Assembly (NCBI GenBank): GCA_016741995.1
Contig: JACVCO010000011.1
Coordinates: 1 to 64,000, forward strand
DNA length: 64,000 bases
DNA from: Hydrogenophaga sp.
GTDB lineage: Bacteria > Pseudomonadota > Gammaproteobacteria > Burkholderiales > Burkholderiaceae_C
Reading direction: 5' to 3'
Below the pieces are notes generated by a model. It worked only from the letters and a program-made list of their open reading frames with translations, was not told where the DNA came from and searched no databases. Both the position numbers and the translations under genes were made by a program. Positions 34,372 to 43,252 of the stretch are shown in pieces; positions within the stretch are counted from its first letter, which is position 1, and every line of letters starts with the position of its first letter.

Positions 34372-34578
34372 ATGAACGACGCCCAGACCCTGGCCTACGT
34401 GCAGGCCGCCGCCACCGCGCTGGAACTGCCGCTGGATGCGGAACGCGCCGCGCGCGTGGCCGCGCACCTGCAGCGCACCGCCGCCATGGCACAGGGGTTG
34501 CAAGCCTTCCCGCTCGACGACGAGGCCGAGCCGGCCGAGGTCTATTGCCCCGCGCCGTTCCCGGCGCCGACGCCCTGA
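34372..34578 (+). CDS. atzG: AtzG-like small subunit (DUF4089)
   Basis: A 68-residue acidic, helical protein (QTLAYVQAAATALELPLDAE...RVAAHLQRTA) ending in a Pro-rich tail with PAEVYCPAPFP. This is the DUF4089 pattern found before AtzE-type amidases. In the cyanuric acid pathway AtzG was recognised as a required small partner of AtzE, forming a GatCA-like heterotetramer. It lies one base before the atzE start, as expected. Such a short gene is easily overlooked; length, position and motif all agree. Confidence 0.85.
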   Translation: MNDAQTLAYVQAAATALELPLDAERAARVAAHLQRTAAMAQGLQAFPLDDEAEPAEVYCPAPFPAPTP

Positions 34579-34579
34579 G

Positions 34580-35971
34580 ATGCCCATGCCGAGCTTGAGT
34601 CAGACCGCACAGGCGATCGCCGCCGGGCGCACCAGCGCCAGCGAGGTGGCGATCGCCAGCATCGCCCGCATCGAGGCCACCGAAGCCCGCATCAACGCCT
34701 TCACCGGCACGCGCTTCGAGGCCGCGCTCGCGCAGGCCGCACGCATCGACGCGCAGCGCGCCCGCGGTGAGCCGCTCGGCCCGCTGGCCGGTGTGCCTTT
34801 CGCGGTGAAGAACCTGTTCGACATCGCGGGCGAGGTGACGCTGGCCGGTTCCCGGGTGAACCGATCGAACCCACCCGCCACCGCCGACGCGGTGCTGGTG
34901 CAACGCCTGCAGGCCGCGGGCGCGGTGCTCGTGGGTTCGCTCAACATGGACGAATACGCCTACGGCTTCACCACCGAGAACAGCCACGAAGGCGCCACGC
35001 ACAACCCGCACCGGCTGGCGCACACGGCCGGCGGCTCCTCGGGCGGTTGCGGTGCCGCGGTGGCCGCGGGCCAGGTGCCGCTGGCGCTGGGCTCCGACAC
35101 CAACGGCTCGATCCGCGTGCCGTCGTCCTTCTGCGGTGTCTGGGGCCTCAAACCCACCTTCGGGCGCCTGTCGCGCCGCGGCAGCTTCCCCTTCGTGGCC
35201 AACATCGACCACCTCGGCCCCTTCGCCGACGACCTCGACGGACTGGCGCTGGCCTACGACGCGCTGCAGGGCCCCGACCCGCTCGACCCGGGCTGTTTCG
35301 CCACGCAGGTGCAACCCACGGTGCGTGGTTTGCCGCAGGGCACGCGCGGCCTGCGCATCGGCGTGCTTGGCGGCTACTTCGAGGAACTGGCCAGCGCGCC
35401 CGCGCGCGCCGCGGTGGCCGCGGCCGCCGCGGCACTCGGTGCGCGCGAGACCGTGCACTGGCCGCACCCGGCCGAGGCCCGCACCGCGGCCTTCATCACC
35501 ACCGCCAGCGAAGGCGGTGCGCTGCACCTGCAGCGGCTGCGCACCCGCATGGCCGATTTCGAACCGCTCTCGGTGGACCGCTTCATCGCCGGCGCGCTGC
35601 AGCCCGCCGCCTGGTACGTGCGCGCGCAGCGTTTTCGCCGCGTCTACCGCGACCGGGTCAACGCGCTGTTCCGCGACTGGGACGTGCTCATCGCGCCCGC
35701 CACGCCGGTGGCCGCGCCCGCGCTCGGCAGCGAGTGGATCGAGATCAACGGCCAGCGCCTGCCCTGCCGGCCCTCGATCGGCCTGCTCACGCAGCCGGTG
35801 TCCTTCGCGGGCTGCCCCGTGGTGGCCGCGCCGATGTGGCCCGACGGCACCGACGGCCTGCCGATCGGTGTGCAACTCATCGCCGCGCCCTGGCGCGAAG
35901 ACCTCGCCCTGCGCACGGGCTGGGCGCTGCAGCAGGCCGGGGCCGCCACGGTGAAGGAGCCCGCGCTGTGA
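34580..35971 (+). CDS. atzE: 1-carboxybiuret hydrolase, amidase AtzE
   Basis: A 463-residue amidase-signature enzyme. The Ser-cisSer-Lys triad is visible: Lys77 in [14 protein letters not shown], Ser in [10 protein letters not shown] (about 153-154), and nucleophile Ser177 in [16 protein letters not shown]. AtzE with AtzG converts 1-carboxybiuret to 1,3-dicarboxyurea plus ammonia. Assignment over generic amidases or GatA rests on the adjacent atzG and atzH. The start overlaps nothing but follows atzG by 1 nt; a second ATG at 34586 is possible. The stop overlaps atzH by 4 nt. Confidence 0.87.
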   Translation: MPMPSLSQTAQAIAAGRTSASEVAIASIARIEATEARINAFTGTRFEAALAQAARIDAQRARGEPLGPLAGVPFAVKNLFDIAGEVTLAGSRVNRSNPPATADAVLVQRLQAAGAVLVGSLNMDEYAYGFTTENSHEGATHNPHRLAHTAGGSSGGCGAAVAAGQVPLALGSDTNGSIRVPSSFCGVWGLKPTFGRLSRRGSFPFVANIDHLGPFADDLDGLALAYDALQGPDPLDPGCFATQVQPTVRGLPQGTRGLRIGVLGGYFEELASAPARAAVAAAAAALGARETVHWPHPAEARTAAFITTASEGGALHLQRLRTRMADFEPLSVDRFIAGALQPAAWYVRAQRFRRVYRDRVNALFRDWDVLIAPATPVAAPALGSEWIEINGQRLPCRPSIGLLTQPVSFAGCPVVAAPMWPDGTDGLPIGVQLIAAPWREDLALRTGWALQQAGAATVKEPAL

Positions 35972-36342
35972 GCATCAACGAACCCGATGTGCTGGCCGAA
36001 GTGACCGCGGCGTTCGAGCGCTACGAGCAGGCCCTGGTGAGCAACGACGTGGCCGTGCTCGACGAGCTGTTCTGGAACAGCCCGCACACGCTGCGCTACG
36101 GCGCCACCGAAAACCTGTATGGCTACGACGCCATCCAGGCCTTTCGCGCCGCGCGGCCCTCGGCCGGCCTGGCGCGCACGTTGGGCCCCACCGTCATCAC
36201 CACCTACGGCCGCGATTTCGCGACCGCCAACACCGAGTTCCACCGCACCGGCAGCGACCGCGTGGGCCGCCAGAGCCAGACCTGGCTGCGCACGCCCGCG
36301 GGCTGGCGCGTGGTGGCCGCGCACGTGAGCCTGATGAGCTGA
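35968..36342 (+). CDS. atzH: AtzH-like 1,3-dicarboxyurea hydrolase (DUF3225/NTF2 fold)
   Basis: A 124-residue protein of the SnoaL/NTF2-like DUF3225 family ([25 protein letters not shown]...[20 protein letters not shown], ending [11 protein letters not shown]). In the cyanuric acid pathway AtzH deaminates or decarboxylates 1,3-dicarboxyurea to allophanate. Related HpxZ proteins occur near oxalurate amidases, an alternative; here the neighbours atzG, atzE, atzF and biuH favour AtzH. It uses a GTG start overlapping the atzE stop. Confidence 0.85.
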   Translation: MSINEPDVLAEVTAAFERYEQALVSNDVAVLDELFWNSPHTLRYGATENLYGYDAIQAFRAARPSAGLARTLGPTVITTYGRDFATANTEFHRTGSDRVGRQSQTWLRTPAGWRVVAAHVSLMS

Positions 36343-36381
36343 TTCCACCCCCCGTTCGTCCTTCCTTTCAGGAGCGTTCCC

Positions 36382-37488
36382 ATGAAGCCGTTCTCTCCCA
36401 ACCGCCGCGATTCGATCAAGACCCTGGCCGCGCTCGGCGCCGTGGCCGCCAGCCCGTTCGCGTTCGCGCAGAAGCCCATCACGGTGGGCGTGATCTACGT
36501 CGGCCCGCGCGACGACTACGGCTACAACCAGGCGCAGGCCGAGGCCGCGGCCCAGCTCAAGAAGATGGCCGGCGTGAAGGTGGTGGAAGAGGAGAACGTG
36601 CCCGAGACCGCCGCGGTGCAGCGCACCATGACGGGCATGATCGCGCAGGACGGTGCGAGCCTGATCTTCCCCACGTCCTTCGGCTACTTCGATCCGCACA
36701 TGCTGGCCGTGGCCGCCAAGTACCCCGACGCGCGCTTCGCCCACTGCGGCGGCATGTGGACGGAAGGCAAGCACCCGAAGAACACCGCGAGCTTCTTCGG
36801 CTACATCGACGAGTGCCAGTACCTCAACGGCGTGGTCGCGGCGCACATGACCAAGAGCAACAAGCTTGGTTTCATTGCGGCCAAGCCCATCCCGCAGGTG
36901 CTGCGCAACATCAACGCGTTCACCATGGGCGCGCGCTCGGTCAAGCCCGGCATCACCACCAGCGTGATCTTCACGGGCGACTGGTCGATGCCGGTGAAAG
37001 AGGCCGAGGCCACCAACAGCCTGGCCGACCAGGGCGTGGACGTGTTCACCATGCACGTGGACGGCCCCAAGGTGATCGTGGAGACCGCGGCCAAGCGCGG
37101 CAAGATGGTCTGCGGCTACCACGCGAGCCAGGCCAAGCTGGCACCGCAGGCCTACCTCACGGGCGCGGAGTGGAACTGGCTCACCGCCTACACCACCTTC
37201 ATCGAGGCCGCGCGCAGTGGCAAGCCGCACCCCAATTTCGTGCGTGGCGGCCTCAAGGAAGGCTTCGTGAAAACCTCGGCCTACGGCCCCACCGTGACCG
37301 ACGCGGCGAAGAAGCAGGCCGACGGCATCAAGGCCCAGATGGTGGCGGGCACGTTCGACATCTTCAAAGGCCCGCTCAAGGACAACAAGGGCGGCTCGCC
37401 GATCGCGGCCGGCAAGGTGCTCAAGCAGACCGATCTGGAGCTCGAAAAGATGAACTACCTGGTCGAAGGCGTCATCGGCAGCGTGTGA
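36382..37488 (+). CDS. BMP-family ABC transporter substrate-binding protein
   Basis: A 368-residue periplasmic protein with a Tat-like signal (SPNRRDSIKTLAALGAVAA, cleaved near AFAQ) and the basic membrane protein (PnrA-like) fold: VGVIYVGPRDDYGYNQAQAEAA, PTSFGYFDPHMLAVAAKYPDARFAHCGG, and GYHASQAKLAPQAYLTGAEWNW. The family binds nucleosides, purines and other cyclic or linear ureides. It heads a second, complete transporter (two permeases and a fused ATPase) interleaved with biuH, so a biuret- or triuret-like ligand is inferred. AGGAGCGTTCCC precedes the ATG. Confidence 0.9.
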   Translation: MKPFSPNRRDSIKTLAALGAVAASPFAFAQKPITVGVIYVGPRDDYGYNQAQAEAAAQLKKMAGVKVVEEENVPETAAVQRTMTGMIAQDGASLIFPTSFGYFDPHMLAVAAKYPDARFAHCGGMWTEGKHPKNTASFFGYIDECQYLNGVVAAHMTKSNKLGFIAAKPIPQVLRNINAFTMGARSVKPGITTSVIFTGDWSMPVKEAEATNSLADQGVDVFTMHVDGPKVIVETAAKRGKMVCGYHASQAKLAPQAYLTGAEWNWLTAYTTFIEAARSGKPHPNFVRGGLKEGFVKTSAYGPTVTDAAKKQADGIKAQMVAGTFDIFKGPLKDNKGGSPIAAGKVLKQTDLELEKMNYLVEGVIGSV

Positions 37489-37533
37489 TCGGGACGGCAT
37501 CGACCAGGCACGCGATTCGCTAGGGAGACCGGC

Positions 37534-38643
37534 ATGCGCAACGTGCTGACCGACATCGCCTTGCCCACCGGCGCCATCGTGGCGGCGTTGGGCGTGTTCG
37601 GGGTCATCGTCTCGTTCGCGGGCGTGGACCCGGTCGAGGTCTGGGTGCTGCTGTTCAAGGGCGCCTTCGGCGACGCGTTCTCGTGGCAGAACACGCTGCA
37701 GCGCGCGGCGCCGCTCATGCTCACCGCGTTGTGCGTGGCCATCCCCGCGCGCGCCGGGCTCACGGTGATCGGCGGCGAAGGCGCGCTGGTGCTCGGCGGC
37801 CTGGCGTGTGCGGCGCTCGCCCACGCGGTGCCGCTGCCCGCGAACGCGGTGGGCACGGTGGTGGTGGTGATCGCCGGCGCGATCGCCGGTGCGCTGTGGA
37901 TCGCGCTCGCGGGCTGGCTGCGCCAGTACCGCGGCATCAACGAAACCATCAGCAGCCTGCTGCTGGCCTACGTGGCCATCGGCCTGTTCAAGCACATCGT
38001 CGAAGGCCCGCTGCGCGACCCCGCGAGCCTGAACAAGCCGTCCACCCCGGCGCTGAACGACGGCCTGCTGATCGGCACCATCGCCGGCTCGGACGTGCAC
38101 TGGGGCCTCGTGGTGGGCATCGTCACCTGCCTGGTCGCCGGGCTCTGGCTGCGCTTCACGCCCTCGGGCTTTTCGGTGCGCGTGGTGGGCGGCAACCCGC
38201 GCGCGGCCCAGCTCGTGGGCCTGCCGGCCACGCGCCTCATCGTGCTGGCCTGCGCACTCGGCGGTGCGGCGGCGGGCGTGGCGGGTGCGATCGAGGTGGC
38301 CGCGGTGCACACCAGCGCCAACGCCTCGCTCATCGCGGGCTACGGCTACGCCGGCATCCTGGTGGCGTTCATCGCGCGCCACCAGCCCATCGCGATCATC
38401 CCGGTGGCGATCCTGTTCGGGGGGTTCGGCGCCGCGGGCAGCCTGCTGCAACGCCGCCTGGGCCTGCCCGACGCGTCCGTGCTGCTGCTCCAGGGCATCG
38501 CCTTCGTGTTGATCCTCGCGAGCGAGGCGCTGCGCGAGCGCGACTGGAAACCTGTGCTCACGGTGCTCGGGCGCTTCGGCCCGTCGGACCCGGTGCCGAT
38601 GGTGCTGCCCGCGAACGAACCCGCCAAGGGAGACAAGCCATGA
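37534..38643 (+). CDS. BMP-type ABC transporter permease 1
   Basis: A 369-residue inner-membrane permease of the YufP/RbsC-related group with roughly nine or ten helices. Characteristic segments are [45 protein letters not shown] and [20 protein letters not shown]. It forms a heterodimer with the next permease, which it overlaps by 4 nt. It lies 45 nt after the binding-protein gene. Co-transcribed with the catabolic genes of the cluster. Confidence 0.9.
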   Translation: MRNVLTDIALPTGAIVAALGVFGVIVSFAGVDPVEVWVLLFKGAFGDAFSWQNTLQRAAPLMLTALCVAIPARAGLTVIGGEGALVLGGLACAALAHAVPLPANAVGTVVVVIAGAIAGALWIALAGWLRQYRGINETISSLLLAYVAIGLFKHIVEGPLRDPASLNKPSTPALNDGLLIGTIAGSDVHWGLVVGIVTCLVAGLWLRFTPSGFSVRVVGGNPRAAQLVGLPATRLIVLACALGGAAAGVAGAIEVAAVHTSANASLIAGYGYAGILVAFIARHQPIAIIPVAILFGGFGAAGSLLQRRLGLPDASVLLLQGIAFVLILASEALRERDWKPVLTVLGRFGPSDPVPMVLPANEPAKGDKP

Positions 38644-39560
38644 GCGCAGACCAGTGGTTGATCCTCTTCAGCGGCATCGTGGGCGGTGCGCTGCGTGTGG
38701 GTGTGCCCTTCCTGTTCGTGAGCCTGGGCGAATGCCTCACCGAAAAAGGCGGGCGCATCAACCTCGGCCTGGAGGGCGTGCTGGTGCTCTCGGCCATGAC
38801 GGCGTTCGGCGCTTCGTACCTCAGCGGCTCGGCCTGGGTCGGCGTGCTCGCGGCGGCGGCCGTGGGCGCGTTGCTGGCCGCGCTGCACGGCCTGCTGTGC
38901 GCGCTGCCGCGCGTGAACGACATCGCCACCGGCATCGCGCTCATGCTGTTGGGTACGGGGCTGGCGTTCTACCTCGGCAAGCCGCTGATCCAGCCGCAGG
39001 CCGCGCAACTGCCGGCCATCCCGCTGGGCTTCTGGAGCGAATCGGCCGCGGTGCGCTCGGCGCTGCAGATCAACCCCTTGCTGCCCATCGGCATCGCGCT
39101 CGCGGCGTTCATGGCCTGGGCGTTCACGCACACGCGCGCCGGCCTGCTGGTGCGCATGGCGGGCGACTCGGCCAACGCCACGCGCGCGCTCGGCTACTCG
39201 GTGCCCGGCATCCGCCTCGCGGCCACGGCCGCCGGTGGCTGCATCGCCGGGCTCGGTGGTGCGTCGCTCACCTTGTTCTACCCGGGCAGCTGGAACGAAG
39301 GCATCTCCAGCGGCCAGGGCCTGATCGCGGTGGCGCTGGTGATCTTCGCGCGCTGGCACCCCATGCGCTGCGTGGGCGCGGCGCTGCTGTTCGGTGGCGC
39401 GGGCGCCATCGGCCCGGCGCTGCAGTCGGTGGGCATCGGCTGGGGCTACCACCTGTTCAACACCGTGCCCTACGCGCTCACGCTGCTCATCCTCGTGATC
39501 AGTTGCCGGCCCGGGCAGGTGGTGCCGGGCAGCCCCACGGAACTCTCGTCCAACCGTTGA
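38640..39560 (+). CDS. BMP-type ABC transporter permease 2
   Basis: A 306-residue permease of the YufQ type, beginning [26 protein letters not shown], the hallmark GExxxERxGxxNLGxEG-like motif (here with Lys in place of Arg). [27 protein letters not shown] and the later [17 protein letters not shown] segments complete the family pattern. About eight helices. It overlaps permease 1 by 4 nt and precedes biuH by 5 nt. Confidence 0.9.
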   Translation: MSADQWLILFSGIVGGALRVGVPFLFVSLGECLTEKGGRINLGLEGVLVLSAMTAFGASYLSGSAWVGVLAAAAVGALLAALHGLLCALPRVNDIATGIALMLLGTGLAFYLGKPLIQPQAAQLPAIPLGFWSESAAVRSALQINPLLPIGIALAAFMAWAFTHTRAGLLVRMAGDSANATRALGYSVPGIRLAATAAGGCIAGLGGASLTLFYPGSWNEGISSGQGLIAVALVIFARWHPMRCVGAALLFGGAGAIGPALQSVGIGWGYHLFNTVPYALTLLILVISCRPGQVVPGSPTELSSNR

Positions 39561-39565
39561 ACACC

Positions 39566-40255
39566 ATGGAACGCTTCGTCGACGCCCACCCCTACGCCTG
39601 GCCCTGGAACGGCGACCTGCGCCCGGCCAACACCGCGCTGATCGTGATCGACATGCAGACCGACTTCTGCGGCGTCGGCGGCTACGTGGACAAGATGGGC
39701 TACAACATCTCGCTCACGCGCGCACCGATCGAACCGCTCAAGGTGCTGATGGCCGCGATGCGCCACGCCGGCTACACCGTGATGCACACGCGCGAAGGCC
39801 ACCGGCCCGATCTGTCGGACCTGCCCGCGAACAAGCGCTGGCGCTCGCGCCAGATCGGCACCGACGGCGTGGGCATCGGCGACGACGGGCCTTGCGGGCG
39901 CATCCTGGTGCGCGGCGAGCCCGGCTGGGAGCTCATCCCCGAGCTGGCGCCGCTGCCCGGCGAGGTGGTGATCGACAAGCCCGGCAAGGGCTCGTTCTGT
40001 GCCACCGACCTGGAACTGATCCTGCGCACGCGCGGGATCGACAACCTGCTGCTGGCCGGCATCACCACCGACGTGTGCGTGCACACCACCATGCGCGAGG
40101 CCAACGACCGCGGCTTCGAGTGCCTGCTGCTGTCGGACTGCACCGCCGCCACCGACCGCGGCAACCACGAGGCCGCGCTCAAGATGATCACCATGCAGGG
40201 CGGCGTGTTCGGCGCGCATTCCACGTCCACGGCCGTGATCGAGGCCATCGCATGA
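39566..40255 (+). CDS. biuH: biuret hydrolase (isochorismatase-like)
   Basis: A 229-residue isochorismatase-like cysteine hydrolase that converts biuret to allophanate and ammonia. The triad positions are Asp29 ([10 protein letters not shown]), Lys138 ([13 protein letters not shown]) and Cys171 (GITTDVCV). The N-terminal [11 protein letters not shown], the [20 protein letters not shown] segment and [11 protein letters not shown] closely recall the characterised Rhizobium biuret hydrolase (from memory). It lies between the permeases and the ATPase of the BMP transporter, overlapping the ATPase start by 4 nt. Ureidoacrylate hydrolase RutB is related but no other rut gene is present. Confidence 0.9.
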   Translation: MERFVDAHPYAWPWNGDLRPANTALIVIDMQTDFCGVGGYVDKMGYNISLTRAPIEPLKVLMAAMRHAGYTVMHTREGHRPDLSDLPANKRWRSRQIGTDGVGIGDDGPCGRILVRGEPGWELIPELAPLPGEVVIDKPGKGSFCATDLELILRTRGIDNLLLAGITTDVCVHTTMREANDRGFECLLLSDCTAATDRGNHEAALKMITMQGGVFGAHSTSTAVIEAIA

Positions 40256-41829
40256 TCGCGCCGCCGCCCACCCCCATCGGCGCACTGCCCCAGGGGCTTG
40301 GCGCCATGGCGCTGGAAACCCACGACATGGGCATGCGCTTCGGCAGTTTCGATGCGTTGCAGGGCGTGAGCCTGAAGGTGGCGCCGGGCACGGTGCACGC
40401 GCTGCTGGGCGAGAACGGCGCGGGCAAGAGCACGCTGGTGAAGTGCGTGGCGGGCTACCAGCGCCCCACCAGCGGCAGCGTGCTGGTGGACGGGCGCGAG
40501 CAGGCCATCGCCAATCCGGTGGTCGCACGCGAGCTGGGCATCGGCATGGTCTACCAGCACTTCACGCTGGCGCCGGGCATGACGGTGGCCGAGAACCTGC
40601 TGCTCGCGGGCGGCAAGGTGCCGGCCACGATCGACTGGCGGCGCGAACGCGAACAGCTCGAGGCCTTCCTGCAGACCACGCCGTTCCGGCTCGACCTCGA
40701 CGCGCGGCCGCAGGCGCTGGCCGCGGGCGAGAAGCAGAAGCTCGAACTGCTCAAGCAGCTCTACCTGCGCCCGCGCCTGCTGATCCTGGACGAACCGACC
40801 TCGGTGCTCACGCCGCAAGAGGCCGACGAGGTGCTGGGCCACGTGCGCGGCTTTGCGCTCAGCGGGCTGTGCACAGTGGTCATCATCACGCACAAGTTCC
40901 GCGAGGTGATGGCCTACGCCGACGACGTGACCGTGCTGCGCCGTGGCCGCGCGGTGCACCACGCCGCGGTGCGCGACACCGACCCCACGCGGCTGGCGCA
41001 CGCCATGGTGGGCGGCGATTCCGTGGACCAGGCGGCCGAGGCCTTGCGCGACACACCGGCCGACACCGCGCCCGCGGCCACCGGAGGCACCGCACTGGAG
41101 GTGACCGCGCTGCATGTGATGGGCGACCGCGGCACGCTCGCGGTGCACGACCTGCACCTGCGCGTGGCGCCGGGCGAAATCCTCGGCGTGGCGGGCGTGT
41201 CGGGCAATGGCCAGCGCGAGCTGGTGGAGGCGCTGGTGGGCCAGCGCCCGCGCGCCAGTGGCGAGGTGCGCGTCGACGGCCAGCCCTACGCCGCGCGCCG
41301 CGCGGAGAACCACCGCCTGAAGGTGCGCAGCCTGCCCGAGGAACCGCTGCGCAACGCCTGCGTGGGCGACCTCTCCGTGGCGCAGAACATGGCGCTGCGC
41401 GACTTCGACCAACCGCCTTTGTGCACCGGCGGCCGCTTGCGCTTTGGTGCCTGGCGCCAGCGCGCGCGCGAATGGATCGCCGGGTACGGCATCAAGACGC
41501 AGGGCGAGAACGCGCCGATCCGCAGCCTCTCGGGCGGCAACGTGCAGCGTGCCGTGCTGGCGCGCGAACTGCACGGCGAGATCCGCGTGCTGATCGCGGC
41601 CAATCCGGTGTTCGGGCTCGACTTCGCCGCGGTGCGCGAGATCCACGGCCGGCTGCGCGAGGTGCGGCACAAAGGCGGTGCGGTGCTGCTGATCAGCGAG
41701 GACCTCGACGAACTGCTCGAATTGGCGGACCGCATCGTGGTGATGAGCGAAGGCCGCATCGCGTTCGAGACACCGGCCGCGCAAGCCAACCGCCAGACCC
41801 TGGGCGCCCACATGGGGGGCGGACACTGA
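40252..41829 (+). CDS. BMP-type ABC transporter fused ATPase
   Basis: A 525-residue protein with two ATPase domains. Domain 1 is canonical: Walker [11 protein letters not shown], signature [13 protein letters not shown], Walker [20 protein letters not shown]. Domain 2 has the degenerate Walker [13 protein letters not shown] normal for this family, signature LSGGNVQR, and an altered Walker B region [16 protein letters not shown]. This is the ATPase of the BMP/YufO type and serves the two permeases upstream. It overlaps biuH by 4 nt and the next hydrolase by 1 nt. Confidence 0.9.
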   Translation: MIAPPPTPIGALPQGLGAMALETHDMGMRFGSFDALQGVSLKVAPGTVHALLGENGAGKSTLVKCVAGYQRPTSGSVLVDGREQAIANPVVARELGIGMVYQHFTLAPGMTVAENLLLAGGKVPATIDWRREREQLEAFLQTTPFRLDLDARPQALAAGEKQKLELLKQLYLRPRLLILDEPTSVLTPQEADEVLGHVRGFALSGLCTVVIITHKFREVMAYADDVTVLRRGRAVHHAAVRDTDPTRLAHAMVGGDSVDQAAEALRDTPADTAPAATGGTALEVTALHVMGDRGTLAVHDLHLRVAPGEILGVAGVSGNGQRELVEALVGQRPRASGEVRVDGQPYAARRAENHRLKVRSLPEEPLRNACVGDLSVAQNMALRDFDQPPLCTGGRLRFGAWRQRAREWIAGYGIKTQGENAPIRSLSGGNVQRAVLARELHGEIRVLIAANPVFGLDFAAVREIHGRLREVRHKGGAVLLISEDLDELLELADRIVVMSEGRIAFETPAAQANRQTLGAHMGGGH

Positions 41830-42494
41830 TGAACATCCCGGCACAACCGTTCGGGTTCGACCTCGACCTCGCGCACGCCGCGCTGGTCATCATCGACATG
41901 CAACGCGATTTCGTGGAGCCCGGCGGCTTCGGCGAAACGCTGGGCAACGACGTGTCGTTGCTGCAGGCCATCGTGCCCGCGTGCCAGGCGGTGCTGCAGG
42001 CCTGGCGCCGCGCCGGTGGCCTGGTGGTGCACACGCGCGAAGCGCACCGACCCGATCTGTCGGACTGCCCACCGGCCAAACGGCTGCGCGGCAACCCCTC
42101 GCTGCGCATCGGCGACGAAGGACCGATGGGGCGCATCCTGGTGGCGGGCGAGCCGGGCAACCAGATCATCGACACGCTTGCGCCGCTGCCGGGCGAGATC
42201 GTGCTCGACAAGCCGGGCAAGGGCGCGTTCTACGCCACGCCGCTGCAGAACCTGCTGGAACAGGCCGGCGTGACACAACTGGTGTTCATGGGCGTGACCA
42301 CCGAGGTCTGCGTACAGACCTCGATGCGCGAGGCCAACGACCGGGGCTACGACTGCCTGCTGCTGGAGGACTGCACCGAGAGCTACTTCCCGCACTTCAA
42401 GGCCGCGGCACTGGAGATGGTGCGCGCCCAGGGCGCCATCGTCGGTTGGACGGCGCCAAGCGCGGCGCTGCTGCCCGCGCTGGCGCCCCGATGA
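41829..42494 (+). CDS. trtA: second isochorismatase-like hydrolase, probable triuret hydrolase
   Basis: A 221-residue paralogue of the upstream BiuH with the same triad: Asp23 ([13 protein letters not shown]), Lys128 ([13 protein letters not shown]) and Cys161 (GVTTEVCV). It shares [18 protein letters not shown] but differs around the pocket: no PYxWPWNG entry segment, Ala-Phe-Tyr after the Lys loop, and TESYFPHFK near the C-terminus. Triuret hydrolase TrtA is a close BiuH relative known to be clustered with biuH, and its product, carboxybiuret, is the AtzEG substrate. That makes triuret hydrolase the best call. It could instead act on another linear urea. Adjacent to the ATPase with a 1-nt overlap. 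Confidence 0.62.
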   Translation: MNIPAQPFGFDLDLAHAALVIIDMQRDFVEPGGFGETLGNDVSLLQAIVPACQAVLQAWRRAGGLVVHTREAHRPDLSDCPPAKRLRGNPSLRIGDEGPMGRILVAGEPGNQIIDTLAPLPGEIVLDKPGKGAFYATPLQNLLEQAGVTQLVFMGVTTEVCVQTSMREANDRGYDCLLLEDCTESYFPHFKAAALEMVRAQGAIVGWTAPSAALLPALAPR

Positions 42495-42496
42495 GC

Positions 42497-42502
42497 TAGA
42501 GT
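42497..42502 (+). promoter_or_regulatory. possible -10 box of GntR gene
   Basis: TAGAGT ending 6 nt before the GTG start at 42509, just after the stop of the upstream hydrolase. It would give the regulator its own leaderless transcript. Confidence 0.35.
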
Positions 42503-42508
42503 GCCCGC

Positions 42509-43237
42509 GTGCCCCCGCTCACCCAACGCCGCCCCATCAAGCACGCCAGCCGCGCGGCCACGCCGCCCTCGCGCGCCGACGAAGTCTACGAACAGCTCAA
42601 GCGCGACATCGCCGGCTTTCACCTGCTGCCCGGCGACCGCTTCACCGAGAACGAACTCTGCGAACGACTGGGTGTGTCGCGCACGCCGGTGCGCCAGGCG
42701 CTGATCCGCCTGCAGCAGGAGGGCTTCGTGGAGGTGCTGTTTCGCGCCGGCTGGCGCGTACTGCCGTTCGACTTCAACCGCTTCGACCAGCTCTACGACC
42801 TGCGCATGCTGCTGGAAACCGCGGCGGTGCAGCGCTTGTGCCAGAGCGAAGGCCCGCCCGGCCCGCTGTTGCAGGGCCTGAAAGACCTGTGGCTGGTGCC
42901 CGCGGCCGATCGCGAAAGCGACGCGCCCACCGTGGCCGCGATGGACGAGGCCTTTCACCAGACGCTGGTGCGCGCGGCCGGCAACGACGAACTCGCGCGC
43001 GTGCACCAGGACGTGACCGAGCGCATCCGCATCATCCGCCGGCTCGACTTCTTGAAGCAGATGCGCATCGACGCGACCTACGACGAGCACGCCAAGATCC
43101 TGCGCGCCGTGCTCGCGCGCAACGCCGACCGCGCCAGCCTGCTGCTGCGCACACACATCCAGACCAGCCAGGTCGAGGTGCGCAAGATCACGCTGCACCA
43201 GGTGTTCCTGGCGCGGCGCGAAGCACCCGGCACCTGA
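42509..43237 (+). CDS. GntR family regulator, FCD type
   Basis: A 242-residue protein with a winged helix at about 25-90 (EVYEQLKRDIAGFHLLPGDRFTENELCERLGVSRTPVRQAL) and a helical FCD ligand-binding domain at about 95-225, with the usual metal-site histidines (MDEAFHQTLV, HAKILRAV, LRTHIQTS). FadR-type regulators respond to small acids or amides and bind short palindromes such as the one upstream of atzF. As last gene of the catabolic cluster it is the likely repressor or activator. The GTG start follows the hydrolase stop by 14 nt. Confidence 0.88.
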   Translation: MPPLTQRRPIKHASRAATPPSRADEVYEQLKRDIAGFHLLPGDRFTENELCERLGVSRTPVRQALIRLQQEGFVEVLFRAGWRVLPFDFNRFDQLYDLRMLLETAAVQRLCQSEGPPGPLLQGLKDLWLVPAADRESDAPTVAAMDEAFHQTLVRAAGNDELARVHQDVTERIRIIRRLDFLKQMRIDATYDEHAKILRAVLARNADRASLLLRTHIQTSQVEVRKITLHQVFLARREAPGT

Positions 43238-43252
43238 GCCGCGGCGTTCGGT

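Noticed and set aside
35968..36342. HpxZ oxalurate catabolism protein instead of AtzH
   Set aside because: The family is shared, but no other hpx purine genes are present, while atzG, atzE, atzF and biuH surround it.
35644..38451. A 935-codon open frame on the minus strand across atzE, atzH and the BMP transporter genes
   Set aside because: It is antisense to several clearly recognised genes and its translation has the composition of a shadow frame.
39566..40255. RutB ureidoacrylate hydrolase (uracil degradation) as the identity of this gene
   Set aside because: No rutA, rutC, rutD or rutF gene is nearby, and the N-terminal PYAWPWNG and [11 protein letters not shown] segments fit BiuH better.
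29873..43237. The triuret/biuret cluster as a recently acquired mobile island
   Set aside because: Base composition and codon use match the flanks and no mobility genes or boundary repeats are seen, so transfer cannot be claimed from this window.
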